Assembly (NCBI GenBank): GCA_027296055.1
Contig: JAPUJT010000175.1
Location: 1 to 45,201, forward strand
Direction of reading: 5' to 3'
DNA from: Planctomycetota bacterium
Lineage (GTDB): Bacteria; Planctomycetota; JAPUJT01
DNA: 45,201 nt
Part shown: one piece after another, positions 33,069 through 41,510 of the stretch
Numbering within the stretch: the first letter of the stretch is position 1
Layout: each line of letters begins with the position of its first letter
The notes under the pieces: generated by a model
Told to the model about the DNA's origin: nothing
The model's database searches: none
Seen by the model: only the letters and a program-made list of their open reading frames with translations
Translations under genes and position numbers: made by a program

Positions 33069-34154
33069 ATGCCAAAGCGTAATTTTTTGTTCTTTAGTTT
33101 GATCTTGGGGTTGGCCCTGGTTTCCAGCCCGGTGCTGGCCCAGGGGATCTTCCCCAGCCATGCGAAAGATGCTGACGCGAACGCGAACAACGTCATTCCT
33201 TATGACGCTGTTATCTTCGGAAACATTGCCTACCAGCAGGTGCATTCCGAATCCGAGTTCTGCGTCGATTCGCCGAACCTGTTCGGTCCGCCTCTGCCCG
33301 GTAGCGGCCTCGTCGTCGGGGCCCAGGTGGGCGGAGTCTCGACGCATCCGGACGGTCCGTTCGCGAACACGTTTACGTCCACCAGGACCCGGCCCAACGC
33401 GGGCACGGCGCACTGGATTACGAAACTGACCTTCACTGTCTTCCGACAGGACAATCTGAACTTTAACCCGACCACTATCTTCTTCCCTGGGGGGTTCACC
33501 CTGTCGTATCCGACCCCGCCAGATGTGACTCGTACGAATGCGCGCCTGCCGACTCCGATTACGTCAATCGGTCCGGGGTTCGTTTACACCCGGAATCCGG
33601 CCTGCGGCTCATGTGGAGCCGCGGTCTGGCAGTGCTTCGGTTGGCACCTCAACTTCCGCACGACGTCGGGAGCCGGAACGGGCAGCCTGCTCGTGTCGGA
33701 CTTGAGTAGCAGCATTGCCGGTCAGGGCACTCTGGGTACCATGCCCCAGCTTCGTGTTTGGGGCGTCGGCGCCGGCGCCACGGGGTTTGCGAACTCCGGG
33801 TTCGGCTTCTGGCAGGGGCTCGTCCTCAAGGTCGAGGCGGGCGGTTGCAAGACCTATTCCGATCTGAAGGATGAGATCTTGGACGCCGTCATCACGGGCA
33901 ACCCGCCGTCCGAGCTGGGCTCGACGCCGAACTCGAACCCGCCGCACGGGTTCGCAGGGATCAGGAACGCGCTGTGGAAGAAGGCTGTCAATTCCGAAGC
34001 GGCCTTCAATCGCGGCTCGTTCGGGTCGGCCGGCAGCACGCTCGGAGCGCTCACGAATCATCTTGAGGCTCAAAGCGGGAAGCACGTCGACTCGGACAGT
34101 GCTACGGACATGATGCAGTGCATCAGGGGCGTGAGGACGAGTCTAGGGATCTAG
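33069..34154 (+). CDS. secreted protein of unknown family
   Basis: 361 residues from ATG 33069 (AGAGGAGA upstream). Signal peptide FFSLILGLALVSSPVLAQ. The body is beta-rich, with Asn/Thr/Gly/Pro strands (TAHWITKLTFTVFRQDN, FPGGFTLSYPTPPD) and five cysteines (CVDS, C-GS-C, QCFGW, GGCKTY), then a helical C-terminus (GIRNALWKKAVNSEAAF) with one more Cys (MQCIRG). No family recognised. The early part could be a jelly roll describing a surface or appendage protein, which is speculation. Ends at the terminator at 34212. Confidence 0.75.
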   Translation: MPKRNFLFFSLILGLALVSSPVLAQGIFPSHAKDADANANNVIPYDAVIFGNIAYQQVHSESEFCVDSPNLFGPPLPGSGLVVGAQVGGVSTHPDGPFANTFTSTRTRPNAGTAHWITKLTFTVFRQDNLNFNPTTIFFPGGFTLSYPTPPDVTRTNARLPTPITSIGPGFVYTRNPACGSCGAAVWQCFGWHLNFRTTSGAGTGSLLVSDLSSSIAGQGTLGTMPQLRVWGVGAGATGFANSGFGFWQGLVLKVEAGGCKTYSDLKDEILDAVITGNPPSELGSTPNSNPPHGFAGIRNALWKKAVNSEAAFNRGSFGSAGSTLGALTNHLEAQSGKHVDSDSATDMMQCIRGVRTSLGI

Positions 34155-34186
34155 GCTCCCTTAAGCGCTGTTGAATGACGACTCAT

Positions 34187-34212
34187 AACGTATCGTAACG
34201 TACCCAAACGTA
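34187..34212. repeat. AACGTA three times at exact 10-bp steps
   Basis: AACGTA at 34187, 34197 and 34207, one helical turn apart, between the 33069 stop and its terminator stem. Pattern typical of a site for a protein binding one DNA face, or chance. Confidence 0.35.
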
Positions 34213-34250
34213 AGGGGGCCCATCTTCAGGGTGGGCCCCCTTTCCCTTTT
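34212..34250 (+). terminator. Rho-independent terminator of the 32594-34154 unit
   Basis: 11-bp stem (34212-34222 with 34232-34242), 9-nt loop, pyrimidine/T-rich tail to 34250. Confidence 0.85.
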
Positions 34251-34260
34251 CTGGATAGCA

Positions 34261-34325
34261 TATTGGAAAGTTCTCCCGGACTGGCGTCCCGCCTTGATGA
34301 AATGTATTATCCAATACCGGAGAAC
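34261..34325 (+). other. crossing inverted repeats ahead of the HEAT-TPR operon
   Basis: TATTGG (34261-34266) pairs with CCAATA (34311-34316); GTTCTCCCGG (34270-34279) pairs with CCGGAGAAC (34317-34325) with one bulged C. The order A-B-A'-B' means the two stems exclude each other or form a pseudoknot. Confidence 0.45.
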
Positions 34326-34402
34326 CCGTGTACTAGAAACCTGAGGAACGGACGTGGGCTGGTCCCCGAAGGATCGCCAGGGGGGAGTGGAGGTATGAAC
34401 GT

Positions 34403-36790
34403 ATGCGCCTAGATGGAGGACCACGATTCGTAACTGACAGACCTCCGCACGACTCACCGCCAGGGGAGACATGCACCCAGAGCGACGTGATCGCCCAAGA
34501 TTCGAGCAGCGAAGCCACCGTGCCATCGCCCTCCCCTGTGGGTCCCGTGGGTCCCCAAGTCTCCGTGTCCCCCAAGAGGGTCCACTACGACCGGCGCTCT
34601 CGACTTCTCGGAACCGTGGTTTCGCGCTTGGCGCCGACGGTCGCCCTTGCCACCCTTGCCACCCTTGCCATTGTCGTGACCCTTGGTCTGGCAGGCTGCA
34701 AGGGAGGGAAGAATTCCCCGCCGCCCCTTGCGCCGGAGAAGGCGGCTCCTCCCGCGACGACGGCCTCCTCATCTGAAGATGAGGAGTCCCTGGCGGGCGC
34801 GTCAGTCGCCCCTTCGCCCGACTTCAGCTTCCTCAAACCCGAAGAGAGGGAGAGGTTCGAGCGGATGCGCGAGCGTGCGATGAGTGGAGGGAACATCCCA
34901 CACCCCTTGAAGGCCGGAGAGAAGGAGTATCTTGCGGCGACCGACGAGGAGATACGCAAGCTGATCAAGGATTTCAATCCGGACCTCGAGGCTTCTCCCG
35001 AAGCGTCAACAGGGGTCTTGCTCGCCAGCCAGGAGCTCACGAGGATCGGTCCCAAGGCCATTCCCTTCCTGATGGAGGCGGTCGATTCCGAGTACCCCAA
35101 CGTCCGCGTGGGCGCCCTGTTCACCCTCGGCCATATGCTCCACCAACCGGCGATCCCGAAGTTTATCGAAAAGCTCCTCTACGATCCCGACCACATCGTC
35201 CGGATATGCGCAGCGCGGGGTCTTCCCATATTCAAGTCGAAGGAAGGGGAGGCGGCCCTCTTGAAGTGTGCCTTCGATCCGGAACCCGAGGTCAGGTCGA
35301 ACGTGCTGAATTCGCTCGGTCTCCAGGAAGATCCGGAGGGTATCCCCGTCCTGGGCCAGATCGCCGGCGATCTGAACGAGGGGGAGTGGGTGCGGCGCAC
35401 CGCCATCTTCTCTCTGGGATACATCAAAGATCCGGCCGCCATCAAGCACCTCAGTCCGCTCGCGAACGATGAGGTGGAGGAGATCCGGGTCCAGGTCTCC
35501 AGAGCGATGGCCGAGATCGGGGGGCATGACGCCGGCCCGCCTCTCATCCAGGCCCTGGATGATAAGAGCTCCCGCGTCCGCCGGGAGGCCGCCCTGGGGT
35601 TGGGCAAAGTGGGCGGGGAGGCTGCGATCACCGCACTCGTCCTGCTCCTCGAGAGAGAGCGGGACAAAGGCGTGCTACAAACCACCGTCTACACCCTGAG
35701 CCTGATCGGCGACCGGCAGCACATACGTTTCATAGAGCCCTTCATCGTCACGGATAACGTGAGACTCGAGGATCAGGCCTTCCGGGCGATCTATTACCTC
35801 AGGGGGGAACCCCCCCTCGCCGATATCCAAGAGCTCCTCGATGACGATGGTTTTCATACACGGATGTTCGCCGTCTGGGCTCTCGGCGTCTATGGCGCGG
35901 ACGACAGTAAGGGATTCGAGTCGATCCTCCCCCTGATCGAGGACGAGAACGACCGGGTCAGGGATCAGGTGGTTCTTGCGCTAGGGAGGTATCGCGACCG
36001 CTCCCTGGTCCCCGCCCTCGCGGCGCTCATCCCGAAGGAGACCGCGCCTGACGTCCTCATGAACGCCGTCTTCTTCAGCAATCTCTATCTGGCCCGAGAT
36101 ACGCTATACGACCGCGGGAAGGAGGCCCCCCGTTCACGGGAGGCGATGCGGATGATCTATCTTCCCGAGGACAGGCTCCTCGTGCCCGAGTACATCCAGC
36201 TGATGACCCACGAGTACGTCTTTGTGCGCCGGGAGGTGGGAATGGCCCTGAAAGCGGCCAGCGGCCTCGACTTCGGCTACGACTGGGCTGCGGACGAATC
36301 GAACTGGAAGGAAGCCCGGATCAAGGCCTCCGCCTGGTGGGACGAGCGGAAGGATATCAGCCCCGACGAGTGGATGCGCAAGTCCGCAGAGCAGGCGATA
36401 GAGAAGCTGGCGTCGGACGATCCGATCGAGCGGCATCTTTACGCGGAGGCCCTCGAGGGCTTGACCGGTAACTCCAACCCTCTCACCGTCGAGGCCACGC
36501 CCGATGAAGTGCGTCAGGCCATCGAGAAGTGGAAGAGCTGGTGGGCGGAAAATGGCTCGAAGACGAGGATCGAGTGGTTGATGGAGGGGATCTCGGACCC
36601 CGCTCGGCACGTCGAGGACAGGATGACTATCTTCTCGGAGATTTTCACCTTCTACACGGACGAGAGGTTCGGAATCACTCCAGGATCCCCTGCGGGAGCG
36701 AAGAGGGCGGCGATGGAGCGTCTGCTCGAGTGGTGGAAGGAGAACCGTCAGAGGCTCGTCGGAGGAAGCATGGAGGACAGGAAGCAGTGA
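34403..36790 (+). CDS. HEAT-repeat lipoprotein
   Basis: 795 residues from ATG 34403, which has GGAGG (34389-34393) nine bases upstream. The lipobox L-A-G-C lies near residue 99, an unusually long n-region; a GTG at 34616 would give a normal signal peptide but has no ribosome site, so the start is uncertain. After a Ser/Glu linker come many HEAT repeats (about 195-600; DKSSRVRREAALGLGKVGGE is typical). C-terminal third has W710-K-S-W713-W714-A-E-N717 and W777-W778-K-E-N781. Scaffold on the periplasmic face of a membrane; partner unknown. Its TGA overlaps the next GTG by four bases. Confidence 0.8.
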   Translation: MRLDGGPRFVTDRPPHDSPPGETCTQSDVIAQDSSSEATVPSPSPVGPVGPQVSVSPKRVHYDRRSRLLGTVVSRLAPTVALATLATLAIVVTLGLAGCKGGKNSPPPLAPEKAAPPATTASSSEDEESLAGASVAPSPDFSFLKPEERERFERMRERAMSGGNIPHPLKAGEKEYLAATDEEIRKLIKDFNPDLEASPEASTGVLLASQELTRIGPKAIPFLMEAVDSEYPNVRVGALFTLGHMLHQPAIPKFIEKLLYDPDHIVRICAARGLPIFKSKEGEAALLKCAFDPEPEVRSNVLNSLGLQEDPEGIPVLGQIAGDLNEGEWVRRTAIFSLGYIKDPAAIKHLSPLANDEVEEIRVQVSRAMAEIGGHDAGPPLIQALDDKSSRVRREAALGLGKVGGEAAITALVLLLERERDKGVLQTTVYTLSLIGDRQHIRFIEPFIVTDNVRLEDQAFRAIYYLRGEPPLADIQELLDDDGFHTRMFAVWALGVYGADDSKGFESILPLIEDENDRVRDQVVLALGRYRDRSLVPALAALIPKETAPDVLMNAVFFSNLYLARDTLYDRGKEAPRSREAMRMIYLPEDRLLVPEYIQLMTHEYVFVRREVGMALKAASGLDFGYDWAADESNWKEARIKASAWWDERKDISPDEWMRKSAEQAIEKLASDDPIERHLYAEALEGLTGNSNPLTVEATPDEVRQAIEKWKSWWAENGSKTRIEWLMEGISDPARHVEDRMTIFSEIFTFYTDERFGITPGSPAGAKRAAMERLLEWWKENRQRLVGGSMEDRKQ

Positions 36791-38052
36791 GCCCAGCCGT
36801 TTGCCTTCTCGCATTCCTCGTGGCCGTGGGTCAGGACGAGCGGCCCGCGGAGACCCCGGAGAAGTGGACCGACCTGGGCCGCAGGCACCTGTCCGAGGGA
36901 AGGCTGGACTCCGCTCTGGAGGCCTACGAGAAGGCCGCGGCCCTGAACCCCCTCTCCTCCTGGCCCCACTACGAGCTGGCGAAAGTCCACTGGAAGAGCG
37001 GCAAGGCCCGGAAGGCCCTGGACGAGATGGCAGTCGCGATCGATCTCACGCGTTTCGATGGCTCGGGCCTTCTCACCTTTCGCCTGTACCGGGCGGAGAT
37101 CCTCGTCTGGCTCGGTCGGCTGGACGAGGCCGAGTCCGAAATCAAGTTCGTCCTGGACCGGGACGGTACGAATGTGAAGGCCCATTACGAGATGGCTCGC
37201 CTGTACCTCAAGCAGGGCCGAGACGACGAGGCGATGGACGAGGCCCTGGCCGTGATCAAGAGCGGGACGAGGATGGACGACGGGTCCTACCTGGTCGGAA
37301 AGATCCTCCTCAACAAGGAGATGTATCCGGAAGCTTCGAGCGCTCTGCGGAGGACCCTCTCGATGAACCCGGCGCACGCCGAGGCCCGCTATGCCCTGGC
37401 ACAGGCGCTCAAGCGCATGGGGAAGACGGAGGAGGCGGCGAAGGAGATGGAGACCCACCAATCTTTCCAGCGGAAACGAGATGAGGTGGATAAGCTCCAG
37501 AGATCAAACCACGAGCCGTTGTGCCTCCACTGCTCGGGGATCCTCAGCCGGCTCTACATGGAACTCGGTCAGTTCAAGAATGCCCGCCTCCACGCTGAGC
37601 GGGTGCTGAAGGAGAAACCGGACGACTCGAAATCCCTCTGCCGCCTGGGGTACATCCTGTCGGAGATGGGAGACCATGAAGGTGCGATCAGGCGCTATCG
37701 CCGGGCGATGGAGGTCCAGGCCGATTACGCCGTGGCCTACAACAACCTCGCGTGGCTGCTTGCCACGGTGAAGGAGTTTCAGGATCCGGACGAGGCTATC
37801 CGCCTCGCGGAGAAAGCGAAGGACCTCGGCTCCGATCGGCCCGGGACTCTCGCGGAGGCCCGATTCTGCAATGGAGAGGTGGAAGAGGCCTGTCGGACCC
37901 TCGAGACCGCCATCCGGAAGGGCCACCCGGAGGCCGCCCGGTACCGGGAGCAACTGAAGAGATTTCGCGAAAAAAGGCCCTCCGGCGAGGTCCCGGAGTC
38001 AGTGACTCGGTCCACCTCCGCGCCGGTCGGGGAGAAGGGTGAGTCCAGGTGA
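36787..38052 (+). CDS. exported TPR-repeat protein
   Basis: 421 residues; GTG start in GTGA overlap with the HEAT gene. Short signal peptide (AVCLLAFLVAVGQ). TPR units fill residues about 30-210 and 265-370 (for example EKWTDLGRRHLSEGRLDSAL, AVAYNNLAWLLATVKEF). Between them C246-L-H-C249 forms a C-x2-C pair, not a haem site. TPR arrays bind peptides or assemble complexes. Second gene of the coupled operon, so probably made in fixed ratio with the HEAT lipoprotein. Confidence 0.85.
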   Translation: MSPAVCLLAFLVAVGQDERPAETPEKWTDLGRRHLSEGRLDSALEAYEKAAALNPLSSWPHYELAKVHWKSGKARKALDEMAVAIDLTRFDGSGLLTFRLYRAEILVWLGRLDEAESEIKFVLDRDGTNVKAHYEMARLYLKQGRDDEAMDEALAVIKSGTRMDDGSYLVGKILLNKEMYPEASSALRRTLSMNPAHAEARYALAQALKRMGKTEEAAKEMETHQSFQRKRDEVDKLQRSNHEPLCLHCSGILSRLYMELGQFKNARLHAERVLKEKPDDSKSLCRLGYILSEMGDHEGAIRRYRRAMEVQADYAVAYNNLAWLLATVKEFQDPDEAIRLAEKAKDLGSDRPGTLAEARFCNGEVEEACRTLETAIRKGHPEAARYREQLKRFREKRPSGEVPESVTRSTSAPVGEKGESR

Positions 38053-39356
38053 ACGCTTTCGTTTCCGATCCCGGCCGTCCCATCATCCTGTCCCTCTTCC
38101 TCGCCATCTCCCTCTCCGGGTGCGGCAGTGGGGAAGCGGACGGCGGAGCGGCGTTGCCGGATGCCTTCATGCCGATCTTGCACAGGGCCATGGGGGAGGA
38201 GAAGCTTGGGATGCACGATGAGGCGCTCGCATCCTACGAGGAGGCCCTGGAGCTGGTCCCGCATCACCCCGGCGCCAACTACGGAGCGGCAGGCGTCCTG
38301 ATCGCGATTCAGGACCCGCAGAGAGCCGTCGTACGGATGACCGTCGCCCTGGAGAACGCGGTCTCGCCGAACGTGCTTCATTTCAGGCGGCAGGCGATGG
38401 CCCTGGTGGCGCTGGGCCGGATGAAGGAGGCGGTGTTGCACCTCGAGAAGGGCGTCGAGGCGGACCCGAAATTCCGCGATTCGTACCCCGACCTCTGCCG
38501 GATCTACTTCAAGCTCTCCGAATTGGATGCCACGATTGCAACGGCTAGCAGAGCCCTGGCGCTGGATCTCGATCCAAAGTACCCGTTCTACGCGGCGCAA
38601 TTGCTCTACTACCGTGGCGTCGCCCTGGAGCGGAAGGGAAAGGGAGACGAGGCGGAACGAGACCTGCGGGAGGCCATTCGTCTGTGTCCCCAGTACGCGA
38701 AGCCCCACTACTCGCTCGGAAACCTCCTGGCGAGGACCTCCCGGGAGGATGAGAGCCAGGCGCTCCTCTCACGCCATACGGAACTCCGGAAGATCGAGGA
38801 GGAGATCGAGACCATCCACAACCGACTCGGAAATGTAAGTCCCCAGATCCGTCCCTTTGGGATCCGTCGGCTCGTGACCCTGCATCTTCTCCTGGGCCAG
38901 ACCCGTGATGCGGAGAGCCTCTGCAAGGACCTCTTGGCGATGGAGCCCGAGAACACCGGAAACCTCGTCTGGAAGGGATACCTCAAGGAGGTCCTCAAGG
39001 AGTACCGGGTGGCGGTGAGCATCTACAGGAAGGCGATAGCGAAGGATCCGACTCTTCGGGAAGCCCGCGCAAAGCTCGCCACGCTCTACGCCACGGCCGA
39101 TGACGAATCGATACGCAGCCTGGAGGCGTGCGAGCGCGTCATCGAGGAAGCGAAACCCCACGGCGGCGTGGGTGCCATGGCGCTCGCCGAGTACTACCGC
39201 GCCCGGGGGGACCTGGATCGGGCGATCACGACGATCCGACGGGCCATCATGACGGTGGATGGCGACATCCCGACACTCCGCCTCCGGCTGACCCAGATGC
39301 TCGAGGAGGAGAAAGGCGCGGACGGAAGCGGGTCGAAAGGGGGGTCGCGGCCATGA
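38049..39356 (+). CDS. TPR-repeat lipoprotein
   Basis: 435 residues, GTG start overlapping the previous stop by four bases. Lipobox S-L-S-G-C near residue 25. TPR units along the whole mature protein: GMHDEALASYEEALELVPHH, RDLREAIRLCPQYAKPHYSL, REARAKLATLYATADDE among others. Outer-membrane or periplasm-facing scaffold, related in build to the two flanking TPR proteins. Overlaps the next ATG by four bases. Confidence 0.86.
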   Translation: MNAFVSDPGRPIILSLFLAISLSGCGSGEADGGAALPDAFMPILHRAMGEEKLGMHDEALASYEEALELVPHHPGANYGAAGVLIAIQDPQRAVVRMTVALENAVSPNVLHFRRQAMALVALGRMKEAVLHLEKGVEADPKFRDSYPDLCRIYFKLSELDATIATASRALALDLDPKYPFYAAQLLYYRGVALERKGKGDEAERDLREAIRLCPQYAKPHYSLGNLLARTSREDESQALLSRHTELRKIEEEIETIHNRLGNVSPQIRPFGIRRLVTLHLLLGQTRDAESLCKDLLAMEPENTGNLVWKGYLKEVLKEYRVAVSIYRKAIAKDPTLREARAKLATLYATADDESIRSLEACERVIEEAKPHGGVGAMALAEYYRARGDLDRAITTIRRAIMTVDGDIPTLRLRLTQMLEEEKGADGSGSKGGSRP

Positions 39357-40702
39357 TCGGATGGGTCGGTCGCCATCGCGTACGGCTGGCGATCCTCGGC
39401 CTCGGAGCCGTCGCCATCGTCTCCGTGGCGCTGGTCTTCGGGCTCTCCGGAGGGCCTACGGGACCGCCCACCCCCTCCGCCGAGTGGCAGGAGTTCTACG
39501 ACGCCGGGGTCGCCAAGCTGAAACCTGGCCTGTTCGAGGAGGCTGTCCCCGCGCTCGCCACCGCCGCCGAGATCGATCCAAGGCAGACGATGGGACACTA
39601 CCAGCTTGCGTTGGCCTACTTCAACGCCGGGCTGCCCCGGGCTGCCCTCGGGGCGATCAACGTCGTGCTCGAGCATCCCGAGCACGTGCGGTTTGCAGAG
39701 AGGTCGCCCACCTACCACCTCCTCTTCGAGCTCAGGGCAGACATCTATTCCAATCTGGGAGAGTATGAGAAGTCGAAGTGGGACTACGAAAAGGTCCTCC
39801 TCCTCGCCCCGGACGCGGATCCCTTCTACCTCGGGAAGATTCATTACTACCTCTGTTGGACCCATCTCACCCTGAACGACCTGGAGCCATCTTTGGAGGC
39901 GGGTCGCCGGGCTCTGGAGCTCGGCTACCAGACCTACGAGTCCACCTTCAAGCTGGGCATGACGTACAAGAGGCTCAAGCGGCTCGAGGAGGCGGAGCAG
40001 TCCTTCCGGGACTCAATCTCGATGAACCCCGGGTATACGAAGGCCTACGTCAACCTCGCCGAGGTCCTCCTGAAGAGGGGGAAGCGGGAGGAAGGAACGA
40101 GGCTTCACAAAATGAGCAGGCGGATGGCCAGGGCCAACGACGTAACGGCGGCGGCCCGTACGCGTATCGATCAGCTCAGGGTCACGGATCCCAGGTACCG
40201 GTCGGAGATGGAAAACTACATGGCCTTGTGCCGGGAGAACTGGGACTTCCCCGAGTTGGTGGGTGCGATGGAGAAGCTGATCGTTCTCGACCCCGACAAC
40301 GCCGAGTACCACTTCCAGATGGCGTGCGCCCGAGCACAGCTTCGGGAGTACCCCCTCGCGGAGGAGCACTTTCGGCGTGCAATCGATCTCCACAAGGACA
40401 TGGTGTCGGCGATGAACGGCCTCAGCTTCCTCCTGGCAAGGGCGCAGGATCCCAGCGTGCGGAGGCCGGCGGAAGCGCTCATCTGGGCGGAGGAGGCGCG
40501 AAAGGGGGGATACAAGGGGGTGGAGATCCTGGCGGAGGCGCTCCGGGCCAACGGGAGGACAGAGGAGGCACTGCGCCTCGTGGAGGAGGGGCTCGAAGCG
40601 GGCAATGGGCCCGCCAGCCTTGGCGAGATCCAGAGCGAAAGTTTCCGGAACGAGTTGCGAGACAAGGAGATAGGGGACCCGGCCAGAGTGGAGAAGCCTT
40701 GA
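39353..40702 (+). CDS. membrane-anchored TPR-repeat protein
   Basis: 449 residues, ATG in ATGA overlap with the previous gene. Basic N-terminus and one hydrophobic helix (LAILGLGAVAIVSVALVFGL, residues 12-31) without a cleavage site or lipobox, so a bitopic inner-membrane protein. TPR units along the rest, for example YESTFKLGMTYKRLKRLEEA and YHFQMACARAQLREYPLAEE. Last gene of the four-gene operon. Its 3' end overlaps the promoter of the next unit (40699-40728). Confidence 0.86.
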   Translation: MIGWVGRHRVRLAILGLGAVAIVSVALVFGLSGGPTGPPTPSAEWQEFYDAGVAKLKPGLFEEAVPALATAAEIDPRQTMGHYQLALAYFNAGLPRAALGAINVVLEHPEHVRFAERSPTYHLLFELRADIYSNLGEYEKSKWDYEKVLLLAPDADPFYLGKIHYYLCWTHLTLNDLEPSLEAGRRALELGYQTYESTFKLGMTYKRLKRLEEAEQSFRDSISMNPGYTKAYVNLAEVLLKRGKREEGTRLHKMSRRMARANDVTAAARTRIDQLRVTDPRYRSEMENYMALCRENWDFPELVGAMEKLIVLDPDNAEYHFQMACARAQLREYPLAEEHFRRAIDLHKDMVSAMNGLSFLLARAQDPSVRRPAEALIWAEEARKGGYKGVEILAEALRANGRTEEALRLVEEGLEAGNGPASLGEIQSESFRNELRDKEIGDPARVEKP

Positions 40703-40728
40703 CGGACAAGCGGTGCGCGTGCTACGAT
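40699..40728 (+). promoter_or_regulatory. promoter of the PDZ-PPC unit
   Basis: TTGACG (40699-40704, overlapping the TPR gene stop), 18-nt spacer, TACGAT (40723-40728); leader about 48 nt. Confidence 0.6.
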
Positions 40729-40782
40729 GCTATGGATGTGGTCTTCGAGCCGCAGGTCCCCCACGGAAATCGGATGCTATAA

Positions 40783-41487
40783 ATGCCTTACAGGAGCGGG
40801 ATATTTCTCGCGGCCATCGCTCTGGGCGCCTTGGGGTTGATGGTCGTCCTCCTCGGGGGGGAGCGGAGGAAGCAGGTCGACATCGAGGCGAGGGAATCGA
40901 TCCGGAAGATCGCCTCCGGGGAGGAAATTCCCCTGGAGGTGGCTGCCCGACTCCCGAAGCAGGCGGTGGAATGGACCGCCCCCTCCCGGCGGGGATCCGG
41001 GGTGGGCATTCCGGCGGCTTTCGACGGCAAGGAGAGCCTGGAAGACCGGCTGGGCCTCAGCGACCGCGAACGCTCGAAGCTCCGCAAGAGAGGGAAACAG
41101 CCCGAAGCGAAGAAGCTCAGGTACCGCATCCGGGCGGCCGATGGGTGGGAGATCTACCGGGTGCCGCGGCAGATCCGCGAGAGGTTCCTCGAAACCCGGG
41201 AGGCGATGATGCTAGCGCTGGACGTCGCGGGGAAGCAGGCATCATCGGCCAGTGGCAGAGAGGGGTTCCAGATCACGTCGATCCGGCCCGGGTCGCTGAT
41301 GGAGGAGACGGGCCTCCAGCCGGGGGACGTGATCCTGTCGGTGAACGGGAGGCCGGTATCCGGCGACGCGGATGGCCGGAGGCTCTACGCGGAATTGAAA
41401 CATGAGGACCGATTCTGGCTGGTAGTGGATCGAAGCGGGGAGATCAGGAACCTCTACTACCAGGTGGGGGATCCGAGGAAGGGTTAA
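40783..41487 (+). CDS. GspC-like membrane protein with PDZ domain
   Basis: 234 residues, ATG without a strong Shine-Dalgarno. One N-terminal TM helix (FLAAIALGALGLMVVLLGG), a charged linker, and a C-terminal PDZ domain of the type II secretion GspC kind: FQITSIRPGSLMEETGLQPG, DVILSVNGRPV and FWLVVDRSGEIRNL. No protease domain, so not a DegP/HtrA enzyme. GspC couples the inner-membrane platform to the secretin; here no gspD or other T2SS gene adjoins, so the role may be different. Followed by 23 bp and the PPC lipoprotein, probably one transcript. Confidence 0.75.
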   Translation: MPYRSGIFLAAIALGALGLMVVLLGGERRKQVDIEARESIRKIASGEEIPLEVAARLPKQAVEWTAPSRRGSGVGIPAAFDGKESLEDRLGLSDRERSKLRKRGKQPEAKKLRYRIRAADGWEIYRVPRQIRERFLETREAMMLALDVAGKQASSASGREGFQITSIRPGSLMEETGLQPGDVILSVNGRPVSGDADGRRLYAELKHEDRFWLVVDRSGEIRNLYYQVGDPRKG

Positions 41488-41510
41488 TTGGGGGAGGAGG
41501 AGAGAGGGCT

